The position numbers and the translations under genes are program-made. The notes beneath the pieces were generated by a model that was not told the origin of the DNA, did no database searches, and worked only from the letters and a program-made list of their open reading frames with translations. From Maylandia zebra (Eukaryota; Chordata; Actinopteri; Cichliformes; Cichlidae), in assembly GCF_041146795.1 (NCBI RefSeq), contig NC_135169.1, positions 15,476,352-15,540,351 of the forward strand: a DNA stretch of 64,000 nucleotides, read 5' to 3'. Shown here piece after piece: positions 10,357 through 21,500 of the stretch (its first letter is position 1; each line of letters opens with the position of its first letter).

Positions 10357-13300
10357 GATCTCTCATTAAAGAGATCACTAATAACAAGCACTTCAGCGTT
10401 GCAAGGTCCAGGTTTTCTTGATCCTGAGGCCCTCTGTCCCCCTTTAACGGGTGGACCATATGGGGGATGACCTCTGTGTTCACGCAGCTCAGATGCAAGC
10501 AAAGTTAGATTTACAACCATAACAGCAGTTACAGATGACACTCCCATCACTCCCCATTTTCCCACAGCTTTATTTTGGTGCTCAAGTTTTCCACTCCCAT
10601 TTTAATGCCCCCTTATACCTTTCAAATGTACTTAGACTAGAACCTCTGTCTAAGGAGCTTTTAACCTTTATCTTTATTGCTGCAGCTACCAGTGTCTTCC
10701 AGTTGGGTGATTCTCAGCTTCTTTCTTCGACCTCCGGGGTTAGACTACCTTTTAGTCATTGCACAGTTCTGGGGATTATTCCGCCCCGATTTCAAACAAG
10801 GATCTGTGTGTTTTGGGTTCACCGGCGTGTCCCCCTTTTTTGCCAAGAGCCTCTCGAACCTCGTTGGTCTGGTGTTCCTGGTTTTCGCCAACCCCTTCAT
10901 GGTTATTGCTGTGTCTGTGGGATCCATCTTCTCCAGGAGCCCAAACGTCATGACACTTGACCCCAGTTGCTGTCTCGGCAGTCCCTACATCTGTCCCTGC
11001 TGTGAAGGGTCCTCACATCTCCGGGTCCCCGTCTGGTGTCTGTTCCTTTCTCTGCAAAAGACAGAAAACCAAAACACCTCTCTCCCTAGCCTTGATAATC
11101 TAATATTGTTATCCATTGTTGTTCTAATGATTCAAATTTGGTTTACAATATTATGTTCAGGACTTATTCTAATCATAATCTATGTGTGTGCAAAAGAAAT
11201 AAAAAATTAGTGAACCCTTTCTAAGTCTAACACATTATAAGCTTAAGTTTTACCATAGCTAATTTATTAAACACAGAAATAACGTCATAAGATGTTCATA
11301 AAACCATTGTTTGATGTTCGGACTCAACTCCCCCTTTTTGACACACTCCCATGTGTCAATTCATTGGAGCTAGACAATTAAAAGAGAAGGTTAGTGACAT
11401 CATATCTCAGAAAGTATCAGAAATTCTTCTCTCGAGTACCGTTGCTCCAGCCTTGTCATCCCTGAGGATCTTCGATCCCGAAAATGTCCCTTCTCCTCAT
11501 GTAATAAAGTCTGTCATCCTTCCATGCCCTGGTAACTGGTCCATCCAGAGCTGCAACATTTTGAAATGTACATACAACAAGCCAAACCACACCTTGGTCA
11601 CACCAACCCTTTTCTGCCCCGAAGATGTCCAATGCCATCCTAGTATGGACTGTCAAAAGTGGCTTTAACGCTGACTATCCTGACAATCCATTTTATAACG
11701 TTTCCTGGTCAGATTTGCCAATCTCTGCACCAGGGTTGTAATAGTTTTGCAATTTTCATCAGTTTTTATTTTTATTTAGCTTCGATTTCAGATTTTCAAT
11801 TTTATATCAGTTTTAGTTAGTTTTTACCAATTCTTTGCTAGTTTAGTGTAGTTTTTATTTTCTGAAAATCCTTAGTTTCAATTTAGTTTTATTTGTGTTT
11901 TGCAAAAATTAAGTGTAACAAAATCCCAGTTCCGTCATATCAGTCATGCTCTTCTGGTTATCCTTGGGTGTTGAGACTAATAACTATTAACTCTTGCCGC
12001 ACCGTGTGGTCCTAATTTTGGTTCAAGTGAATTGATAACCTTTTGAAGGCGATTGTTTCACACCTTTATTTAGATGTCCCAGTCCTGTTGTCTCGGGATC
12101 CATCACGCTGCCTTATCTGGGGTTGGCTGTTTTCTGGGGATGCGGGTTGAGTGGGGGAGCTCTTCAAGGAGGGGGAGTGTGCTCCCCCTGATGAGGCCTT
12201 CTAGGTAAGCTAGGTTAACCTTCTTGTGTGGGCTTTTCAAGTGCACTTTAAGGTTAGTGGGACTTTTAGTTTTATAAATGTCCCTCATGACCCCCTGATG
12301 ACCCAGTATTTCATTTTTGCACACTGTAGTACACATTTTAGTTTTTGCTTGTAGCTCGCATACTCTACTTGCCACTCCTCTAAGTCCTGATGTTTCTTAG
12401 AGAGGGCAACAGTACCTTTAAAATTATATCACACGTGTGGGGGTGTGGCCTTGCCAATTGCTTTGCCCACCTTTTCAAAATGGCTGGCGTGCCCACAAGC
12501 ACATTTCATGGAAAAAGAAAGGTAAGCTTGATATTTACATTTAAAATGTTTTGTTAAACTCAGATTTTTATTTTATTCTTTTTGCAAGTACCCCTCCTCG
12601 GTGGCGAGAAACTGTTGGTGTGGTCAAGTGGGTGCTCTAGAAACAAACGCTCAGGACAGAACAGTTATCAGTCATGTACTTCCTACAAATTTTGCATATG
12701 TTTTATTCCATATTGATCCTCTGAGTGTAATGGTACATTTTAATTTGAATTTATCCAAACTAAACACAATATTTTCTTTATTTACTTTGCTCTTGTTCTT
12801 TTGCAGTACCACATCCTATCAAATGTCCCTGTCGATTATATTCTACATTTAATACTTACTATTTCAAGTGAGAACCTAAATCACATGGACCAATGTTTAT
12901 TATTGCATATCTCTATTCTGAATGTGGCCAGTCATTCATAGGTATTGTTCAATTTTGGCGATTTTCCTCTATAAAATTTAATTGACTTTTTACAGTGGCC
13001 TGCTATGGTTAATAATAACATATTCCGGTCATGAGTGATATCAATAGTTATCTCCACTGTAGCATTTGGCATTCCCAATAATATAACATGATACCTTAAT
13101 CAAAACACAGCTAATATAGCACAGTTTTCTTAATGCAAACATCAGTAACTCAAAATCAGCAACCACAGTGTTAAGTCTGCAGTTCATACTTATGTGAAGC
13201 TAGAGTCTCCTCCTCCAGTCTCTCTTATCCTCCTGCTCCTGAAAAAACAAAACAAAACAAAGCGAAGCATCCACCCTTCTCTTGTCGGCTGGGTGAATTG

Positions 13301-14522
13301 TTTATGAATTGTTTATTGGCATTTACTAATCCTAAAGTGGGTGCAGTCATTGTCTCAGTATCAAGTCAGTCAAAACTTTTAGTCGTCAGTCCATCACAGT
13401 CCACTCGCATGCATACCTCCATACACATTCATACCAGATGTTGCTGATAATGGAGTCTCACGCGCAACCTATTCGAGCCTCCATCACCAGCAAGATGACG
13501 TCATCATTTTAAAGGAAAACAATTCCTTGTTGTTTTTTGGGCCGGATTGACTCGGTGCAATCCTTTTAGACTCAGAACTTCTCAGTGTTCCCTATAAGTG
13601 AATTTCTCCCAAGCCAATTACAATCATGGAGAAGCACACTTTGCAACTGTTTACAGTAATAATATTTTATAGCGCTTTAAATTTCAATCTTTCAGGCCTT
13701 GTTTAAAGAGCTGATTGTTAAATCATGAACTCACAAAATATCACCATATCACCACCGGTGGATCACACCTCTCAGATGTTTTTTTCTCCAGTGCACTGTA
13801 ACAAAAACGAAAACAGACATGACCAACAAAATACTACTAAAATAACACAAATTAGGGCCCGTTGCAGACATGTCCAAGCATAAAACTATCCCTCTCTCGC
13901 TTACGAGAAAGAACACAAGCCAAAGCTCACTGATAAAATCAAGCTAGCGCTAAACAAAACCAAACAATCAACCAGAAATTCACAGGAACATTTTGCTTCC
14001 TGCCGGGACAATATTGTGTGGGAATGAGAACCTCAGGTGCCGTAACACCTTTTGTTCCTCCTTGAATTAAAACTCAATCACAGAAAATGCCGTACTCCGA
14101 CCTAAAACTTACACTATTAATTCATCAATTTCACTCTGTGCCACTGTTCCTCATCAGGGCTGTGTGAAGCACAGCAAAGAATTCAGTCAAGGCCTTGAGC
14201 CATAAACAGACATCACGCACAGACATTGTTTTCATATCCAAACTTTTTAGACCTTATTCCTAAAATCTACATAAATGCCTTCTAGGTGACATATAACACA
14301 TTCTAAGTTTTTAATGGTAATCAATGGCTCCTCATAAAAATTATGCATTGGGATGTTTGTGTGCAGCATTTTGCATATCAGCATAAGCAAAGCATTCTTC
14401 ATTGCATCAGCGTGTATGTGTGTGTGCGTGTGTATATGTGTGTGTGTGTCATTTCTCACTCACTCAACGAGTGCACGTGTTCATGTGTGTATTTCACTTC
14501 ATTCTGAATCTGTGTGTTTGGA

Positions 14523-14526
<4 letters not shown>

Positions 14527-14582
<56 letters not shown>
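14527..14582 (+). repeat. (GT)n microsatellite
   Basis: About 28 uninterrupted TG/GT units, with a shorter interrupted GT-rich stretch at 14413-14450. This explains the cysteine-valine repeats in plus-strand open frames here, which are not genes. Confidence 0.95.
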
Positions 14583-14584
<2 letters not shown>

Positions 14585-14649
14585 CATCACTTTCCTGTTC
14601 TGGTGTTCTGGGTAAACCACGGCCTGAAGCGTGCCCTGGGGTCCTGCCC

Positions 14650-15220
14650 CCCCTCCTTTTCAGTTTGTTTGCGACCATTGCTGCTGCTGCTGCTCAAAAT
14701 TCAGTCCGTCCTGGTTCTGACCCCAATTGGGGCAGTCCTTTCTCCAGTGTCGATGTTCACCGCAGGTGAAACCTGCATCTTCTTCTGTGTTTTTGTCCAT
14801 TCTGAGGTGCCTTCTGTCCTCAGTTACTCCTCTTGTCTCGGTCACGCCCTTTTTGCCGCCCGATCATCCGTGTTGGTCCATCACTGTCCTGCACAGTGTG
14901 AATGCAAAGTTATCAAGGTCAGCATTCTTTCGCTCGGCCTTACTTTTCATTCGGGCTTGGCGGGCGTCTCGTCACAGCTCTGTCAGCTGACGCAGTCTGG
15001 GAATTTTCCCCCGTGTAGTGAAACGGGCCTTAGGTTTAGTGCTCCCCGTCTCGGCTGCATGAGATCACATTCCTGCAGGTCTGTTGACATTCTCAGGTCG
15101 TTGTTGTGGGTCCAGCTGTTGCAGCATTTGGTCAGTGTCACGTATGGGGGAGAGCAGGAGTCCAGTCAGCCTCGGCTTTCAGGGCCGGCAAAGCAGCCTG
15201 TAATTAAATATGTATAGAAA
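14650..15220 (-). pseudogene. gag relic (nucleocapsid end) of the nested element
   Basis: On the minus strand a frame runs LRQLTEL, stop, then RDARQARMKSKAERKN, a typical capsid-to-nucleocapsid linker. After a frame change it continues into FTCGEHRHWRKDCPN, a partial CCHC zinc knuckle (C-x4-H-x4-C recognisable, first Cys missing). At least one in-frame TGA and one frame change break it. It matches the gag position expected between the primer site at 17854-17873 and any pol. I infer a retrovirus-like gag. The exact genus is unknown. Confidence 0.5.
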
Positions 15221-15266
15221 AAACAAAAACAAAACAAAACAAAAACAAACAAAAAACAAAAACAAA
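15219..15266 (+). repeat. (AAAAC)n-type simple repeat
   Basis: Imperfect AAAAC/AAAC units in the interior of the nested element. No coding content. Confidence 0.85.
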
Positions 15267-17440
15267 CGAACAGGAAAATGATGTTGTGTTGGCTGTGTTA
15301 TTCAGAGGGGAGACACACCGGGACCAGGCCCTGTGTCAGCCTTCTCTCCCCCTTTTTTTGTTTTTTGTCTCCCGATATAATCAACTCCTAACCCACCAAG
15401 TTGACAGGACAACACCGGTATATGTTAAAATTCTTAAGATCATGTTTAAAAGCCCAAAAAAGGAACTTTCTTTCATTCAGTAATCACTTTTATTAATCAA
15501 TCAACAGAAAACATGTCACAATTTGAATCTTTTAACCACTAAATTTGTTGTGTCTTGCCTGGTTGGTTAGACCAGTGTTCTTTTTTTTTTTTGTTAAATT
15601 GTTGTCCTGCAACCCAGAGGGTTTCTTTGTCAGTAATGTATAGACTTCATCATTTAAGTATGTTAATTTTTCTTTAACCTTGCTGGAAAATCTTCACGTG
15701 TTCATGAGTGTAAGCTGTTTCTTCATTGCGTGTATGTGCATTTGTATAAAAGCAGGTTAATTTTATCTTTTCTCAAACTAGGCGTTACCTTAAAAGGAGC
15801 CTTTCTCTCAGATTTCTCTGCTTGTGTGTGTTTTTGTTTCACCTTTTTGTTGTGATGCTCCGGACGCCTTCCCAACCTCCACAAGTCCGTTGGCCCCAAT
15901 TTTATGTGTTAAAACTTCTCTTAATTTCTCCTCTAATTCTCTCCTCGCTGCTGTCTTTTTCACAGCTGCTGATTCGTGCTGGGTGTGGTTCCCATTACCT
16001 ATAATTTTGCTTCGGCCGCTGTGCTTGTGGGGGCAGTTGGTCCAGGTCCGCAGCTTCCTGTATTAACACACTAAGAGATTTATTTAATTTCATTTTCATC
16101 ACTTTTAAACCGATAAGCAGGCAACACGCCTACCTTGACAGCGTAAACTGTACGCCAGTCTCCCAACACATTCCTCTCTCTACTCCTCCATAATTCTCCA
16201 CTGCACACCTCTTACTATCTCTCCTTTTTATTTTTATTACACCACAGAGTAATACACCCAATTATGCCCGTCTATCTCTATGTGGCTCCAAATTCCCTCT
16301 TTATTTTAATTTCACACTCGTCAGGGGACAGGCACACAACAATTTCAACCACTGAAACGAGGAATTCAACCTTTTTATATTTCTTTACTAATCTAGACTC
16401 AACGTTTGTTCGCAAAATGTGTCTTGTTCTAGTCCGGAAATAAATGTGAACCCGTGATTACACGGTCGTTCCAGTGTTATTTCCGTGGCTATGCGGGGGC
16501 CCTCACCTCCCCAAGTCACCACCTCAGCACCCGGACGCCGCCGGTCCTGGCCAAGCGTCCCTGGACAGGAGGGTCGCCACTCCTAGGGCAAAGTTCCACA
16601 GGTACACTAGGCATCAACGTTTGATCCTAAAATGTGTATTTGCTCTAATGTCCTCCTAATCAAACACATCAACCGTCACTGTCACTGTGTTCACGCTTCA
16701 CACTCCACACAAAACACACTCAGAGCGCGCCTCACTCACACTCTCACTCAGTGCGCGCTTCACCCACAAGACAGCACCCAGAGCGCGCCTCGCAGCTTCA
16801 CACACACTCTCTCACCCAGAGCGCGCTTTGACACTCACACACAACACTTTTCCTCAGCGGGAATTTTACACAGAAACCTCTGAGCTCAACTATTAGATCT
16901 TCTTAAAGCACACTGCACCATAGACCAAAATACCCTTTTCTCTGCGATTATGACCGCCACCACGGGGCAAAGTCGCATCATAAAAGTGATGCTTGCATCC
17001 CCGAAGTTATACCTGACATCATAAACCAGGTGTTGCTATTTACTTAAATTTTTACTTTGTATTATGGCCGCAGCCCTTTATACTCGACTGACGCCACAAA
17101 CCACCGTCAAAACCTCTATCAAATGTACTAAAACTAGCACCAACCACTACTGCACTTCACGGCCGCACCACCGGAACACGCCGTATCATAAACCAAACCT
17201 ACGGACGTGTTTCGCTCTCGCGTTGCCAGCGTCCAACTGCACCGTGAAGCCAGCATCTGCTTGTCCTTAAATCAACTTCTATTTCATAGCCGGCAAAAGC
17301 CAGGACATCACTGACACCATAAACAAAATAAACAAACCTCGACTTCAATGTACTGAACTAATGGCCGCGTCTTCAGAAGAAATTCTAACGTATTATTGCT
17401 ACAGAAGCCAGTATTAGACAAAATTAAATGTGGAAGGTAA
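15267..17440. other. Leader and upstream interior of the nested element
   Basis: No convincing frame on the minus strand. 16730-16830 contains four spaced copies of an AGCGCGC motif in CA-rich DNA. A long untranslated leader or a heavily decayed gag start is the simplest reading. Confidence 0.4.
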
Positions 17441-17446
17441 AGTGGC

Positions 17447-17600
17447 TGCACTCTAGTCCAACGTAGTATGTTATTAGTATCTCGGTAGAGGCAGATTACT
17501 GCAATCTAGACCAACGTAGTGTGTTATTAGTATCTCGGTAGAAGCAGATTACTGCAATCTAGACCAACGTAGTATGTTATTAGTATCTCGGTAGAAGCAG
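17447..17600 (-). repeat. Tandem repeat, 53-bp unit, about 3 copies
   Basis: The marker CTCGGTAGA recurs at about 17481, 17534 and 17587, giving a constant 53-bp period. Units contain CAACGTAGT and TTATTAGTAT. It lies in the 5' leader region of the nested element, about 300 bp from the primer site. Confidence 0.85.
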
Positions 17601-17853
17601 TTTATTTAACACCCTGGAATTCAGCCTCAACTTATGTTGTTAGTATCTTGCGCCAAAAACCAGACACCGACAAATTTACTGTGAAAATACATGTGACTCA
17701 GCGAACAGATTAATTTGGAAAGCCCAATATGCACATTTGGTATTTATAATACAACAGGCTGTGCTTACCTTTTTATTTTTGGACCGGTCCTCTGTTCACC
17801 TCGCCTCACGATCTCACCAAAGGTCAAATCTACCCCTCCTCAGCACACCAAAG

Positions 17854-17873
17854 ATCCGGGTCACACGGCACCA
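17854..17873 (-). promoter_or_regulatory. Primer binding site of the nested element
   Basis: Three bases after the LTR, the minus strand reads TGGTGCCGTGTGACCCGGAT. A TGG start and this position fit a tRNA primer site. It resembles the histidine-tRNA site (TGGTGCCGTGACTCGGAT) with a small insertion, but the tRNA assignment is tentative. Confidence 0.6.
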
Positions 17874-17876
17874 AGT

Positions 17877-18501
17877 TGTTGAAAACACGCAGTTCATTGA
17901 ATCTTTGGGCTGAAGGAAGGACAATACTCGGTGTATATATGCTCAATCAACAAACATTTATTTCGGTACAATTCACAACAAGAGCATTACAACGTCCGGA
18001 CGGGAGAGATGCTACCAGAGGGTCAGGCACATGTCTCAAAATGGTGACGGGTTGCTCAGCTTTTTATAGTCTCTAGTGGCCCCCAGCTAGTCGTAAAAGC
18101 CAAAACATCACATTTTTTCTCTGTTAACTGCCTAAGTTATGACCTCGGCAGTTGTTTCTCTGCTTTCTGTAAGGTGGGGGTGTGGAATGTGGTCTGTCTA
18201 TCTCCCCTGTCTTTAGACACAGAGTCTCCTGCTTACAACCTTCTCTTCATGATTCAACAGTTAAGCATGTCAAGAAAACAGTGTAACACATTCCCAGCAG
18301 ATCAAGGATACAGAGTGATGCACATTTATCTAATGAACTAATATGTGAATATGTTCTGTTAACTCAAAAGTATAATGACAACTAAACTACATACAGATCA
18401 CACACTATTTTAAAGGGTATAATATGATCTACAGCAGTATTCTAATTCAACTACTTTGATTACATATATAAGGCAACATATAATAACAGAATAATATCAC
18501 A
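17877..18501 (-). repeat. 5' LTR of the nested element
   Basis: Same 625-bp sequence as 9720-10344, with no difference seen by eye. In the minus reading TATAAAAAG is at the complement of 18060-18068. Transcription toward lower coordinates would start inside this repeat. Confidence 0.88.
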
Positions 18502-21500
18502 CTAGCTTCAGGAACATTCATTTGAAAGTCACACTGGTTTTTAGCTAGATAAGTAGAAATCATCTCCTTGTCTAATTCCAACAGACCCTTCTTGAACTCG
18601 TTCTTAGCTCCGACAAAATTTGTCCCTTGGTCAGAACGAATCTGTCTGACTGTGCCTCTGATTGCTATGAAGCATCTTAAAGCGTTTATAAATGCGTCAG
18701 TGGAGAGATCCTCCAACATCTCAATGTGCGCGGCTCTCGAGCTTAAACACGTAAACAATAGGCCATACCTCTTCCATTCCTTTCGACCTTGTTTCGTGTA
18801 GAAGGGACCGAAAACATCAACTCCAGTGTAGGTGAATGGGGGCGAAGGATCCACTCTGTCAAATGGCAAGTCAGCCATGCGTTGTTCTTCAGCTGGCCCA
18901 CGCACTTTTCTACAATTGACACACCCTTTAATGTATTTGGCCACTACCTTACTGCCACCTATGATCCAATAGCCACTTTCCCTGAGTTTGTTCAGAGTTT
19001 GGCCTCGGCCTTGGTGTTGCGTTTTCTTGTGACAGTGGTCAAGAACGAGTTGTGTGACAATGCCTTCCTTTGGAAGGATTACTGGATGATTCAATGCAAA
19101 TGATGCTGAGGATTTTCTCAACCTTCCTCCAACCCTAAGCAGGTTGTCTACCAAAATAGGATCAAGTTGATACATTTTATGAGTTTTTGGTAGTCCAGCT
19201 GAGTTTTGACTGAACCATTTGAGCTCTTCTTTAAAGGCTTCCCTCTGTGCTGCCTGGAGGAGTACAAAGGCAGCCATTTGTCTTTCTTTTACACTAATGG
19301 GTCCTGAGCTATCTCTCCTTGCAAGTCTTTTAATTCTTGCCACAACGTTAAGAGCTGTATCCCAATTGGAAAATCTTGAGAACCTCTCAAGAAAGCTGTT
19401 TTCTTCAAGGGCATTTGTTTTCAGGACCTTTACTTCTGGGTCCCCAACAAGAAGATCAGGGGAATGTTGGTTTGTGACAATTTCCCTTTCCCATAGGAAT
19501 TTAGGTCCAGTGAGCCAATTCGAGCTTAGCAGATCTGCCACCTTGAGGCCCCTAGACGCGTGATCAGCTGGATTTTGATCAGATTCAATGTAAAAACATT
19601 GCTTCGGATCAGTAGAGTCTCTTATTTTCTGAACTCGATTTGCCACAAAGACATGAAAGCGACGAGCATCATTTTTTATGTATCCAAGCGTCACTTTAGA
19701 ATCTGTCCAGAAAAACTCCTCGTCAATTTTCCGCTCGAGCTCTGACCTGAGGAAGTTACTTACAGCTGCAGAAACTGCAGCTGCAGTGAGCTCAAGGCGT
19801 GGGATAGTGATTATTCTTGTGGGTGCCACTCTGGCTTTACCCATGACCAGTGCACAATGCACGTTCTTATCAGCAACAATCCTGATGTATGAACATTGTC
19901 CATAGCCACTGCTGCTGGCATCCGAAAAATGATGCAGCTCAATTTTTTTGACCTTGCCGAAGTTCTCAGGAACAAGGCATCTTGGTATTTCAATCCTTTT
20001 TAGATTCTCCAAGTCACTGAGCCATGCTTTCCATTTGGTCTCTAGTGCCGGAGGAATAGGATCATCCCATCCCACTCCGCGTTTGCACATTTCCTGGAGT
20101 ACTTGTTTTCCTGTCAAAATGTAGGGTGAGAGAAAACCTAACGGGTCATACACACTAGCAACTGTTGCTAGAATTCCTCGGCGTGTGGCTGGCCTTTCTT
20201 TGAGGGCTACACTGAATGAGAACACGTCAGCCTCTATGTTCCACTTTACTCCCAGCACACTTTGCATTTGAATTACAGAGTAGTTCAGGTTTACATCTTT
20301 GGTCTTGCTGGCTCGTTCTGTTTCTGGGATAATGCTCATGACCTCCTTGTTGTTGCATGCAAATTTGTGCAAGCGCAGTTTCCCTTTTGCACAGACCTCT
20401 TGTGCTTCACAGACCAGCTGCTTGGCTTCCCTGACTGAATCAATGCTGATTAGCCCGTCATCCACATAAAAGTTTTTGTGAATGAATCTGGCTGCCAGCG
20501 GGTAGTCCTTTTTTTGTTCCCTGGCGAGATACTTCATGCCATAGTTAGCACATCCCGGTGATGATGCCGCTCCAAAAATGTGCACTCGCATGCGATACTC
20601 CTTAGGCTCAGTATCTGTATTCCCGTCCTTCCACCACAGAAACCTTAAGAAGTCTCGATCCTCTGGGTTGACATGAAAGCGATGAAACATTTTTTCCACA
20701 TCACACATAATTGCTATTTGATGCTCTCGAAATCTGCACAAAACCCCTGCCAGAGCATTAATCAAGTCTGGGCCTGTGAGTAGGTGGTCATTTAAAGAGA
20801 TGCCTTCGTGTTTAGCAGAGCAGTCGAAAACAACTCGAATTTTCTCTGGCTTCCTGGGATGATACACGCCATGGTGCGGAATGTACCATGTGTTACTACC
20901 TGATGTGCCATCTGCTTCCTCTGCATCACCATCTTTAAAGACACTATTCATGAACTTGATGTAGTCTTCTTTGTACTTTGGGTTCTTATCCATTTTTCCT
21001 TTTAAACGTTTCAAGCGAAACATTGCAAGCTGCTTGTTATTTGGAAGCTGTGGGCGTTCTCTAAAAGGCAGAGGCATTTCTAAATGGCCTTCCTCATTGT
21101 AGTGAATGTTCTCATTCAGCATCTCTAGAAACTGAATGTCCTCTTGAGATACACTCCCTTCTTTATGGTTTGTGTCCAGAAAGTCAATTTCAAGTGCTTT
21201 AATCACAGAAGCAGGTGTGACAGATGGCAGCTCCTTTACTGTGACACGATGACAGATCCCTGCTGCTTCCATCGAACTTTTCCATGGCTTAATGGCTCCC
21301 ACGATACTCCACCCTAAGTCTGTCTTTATTGCATAGGGATCATAATCATTTCCTGGTATGACTTCCCTTGGCTTTAGTGCTCTTGCACAGTCGTAACCGA
21401 TGAGAAGAGCTATAGGACAGTCCAAGAGATCTGGCATTTCATTTGCAATGCTAAGTAGATGGGGCCACTTCTTTGCTGTCTCTCGAGTTGGAATAGTGTG

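Larger units (their letters stand above)
10345..14600. other. Interior of the nested element, coding-poor half
   Basis: No pol frame is visible on either strand. A plus-strand frame at 10677-11210 encodes hydrophobic stretches and another at 11351-11668 is cysteine-rich with two sequons, but both oppose the orientation set by the primer site and polypurine tract and are not assigned. From about 11731 a CAGGGTTGTAATAGTTTT segment and TA-rich sequence resemble a hAT terminus. A short minus frame (12103-12375) has a TNLKVHLKSPHK segment like a BED-type zinc finger, suggesting a hAT fragment captured in the interior. Confidence 0.4.
9720..18501 (-). mobile_element. Non-autonomous LTR retroelement (ERV-like), nested in BEL/Pao
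   Basis: Direct repeats of 625 bp lie at 9720-10344 and 17877-18501. CTAG flanks both ends (9716-9719 and 18502-18505), a 4-bp target duplication. Orientation is minus: a tRNA-primer-like site beginning TGG (17854-17873) follows the right LTR, and a polypurine tract (10348-10356) precedes the left LTR. The 7.5-kb interior has a broken gag-like segment (about 14650-15220) but no reverse transcriptase, integrase or complete env frame. It must depend on another element for movement. Apparently identical LTRs together with a coding-poor interior mean it was mobile recently despite lacking genes. Confidence 0.88.

Noticed and set aside
14353-15217. Plus-strand open frames of 138 and 271 codons rich in Cys and Val
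   Set aside because: They are produced by the GT repeat and lie opposite the gag relic; there is no start context or domain.
17400-17610. CRISPR-like regular repeats
   Set aside because: The 53-bp period is a head-to-tail tandem repeat without spacers, in a vertebrate LTR element.
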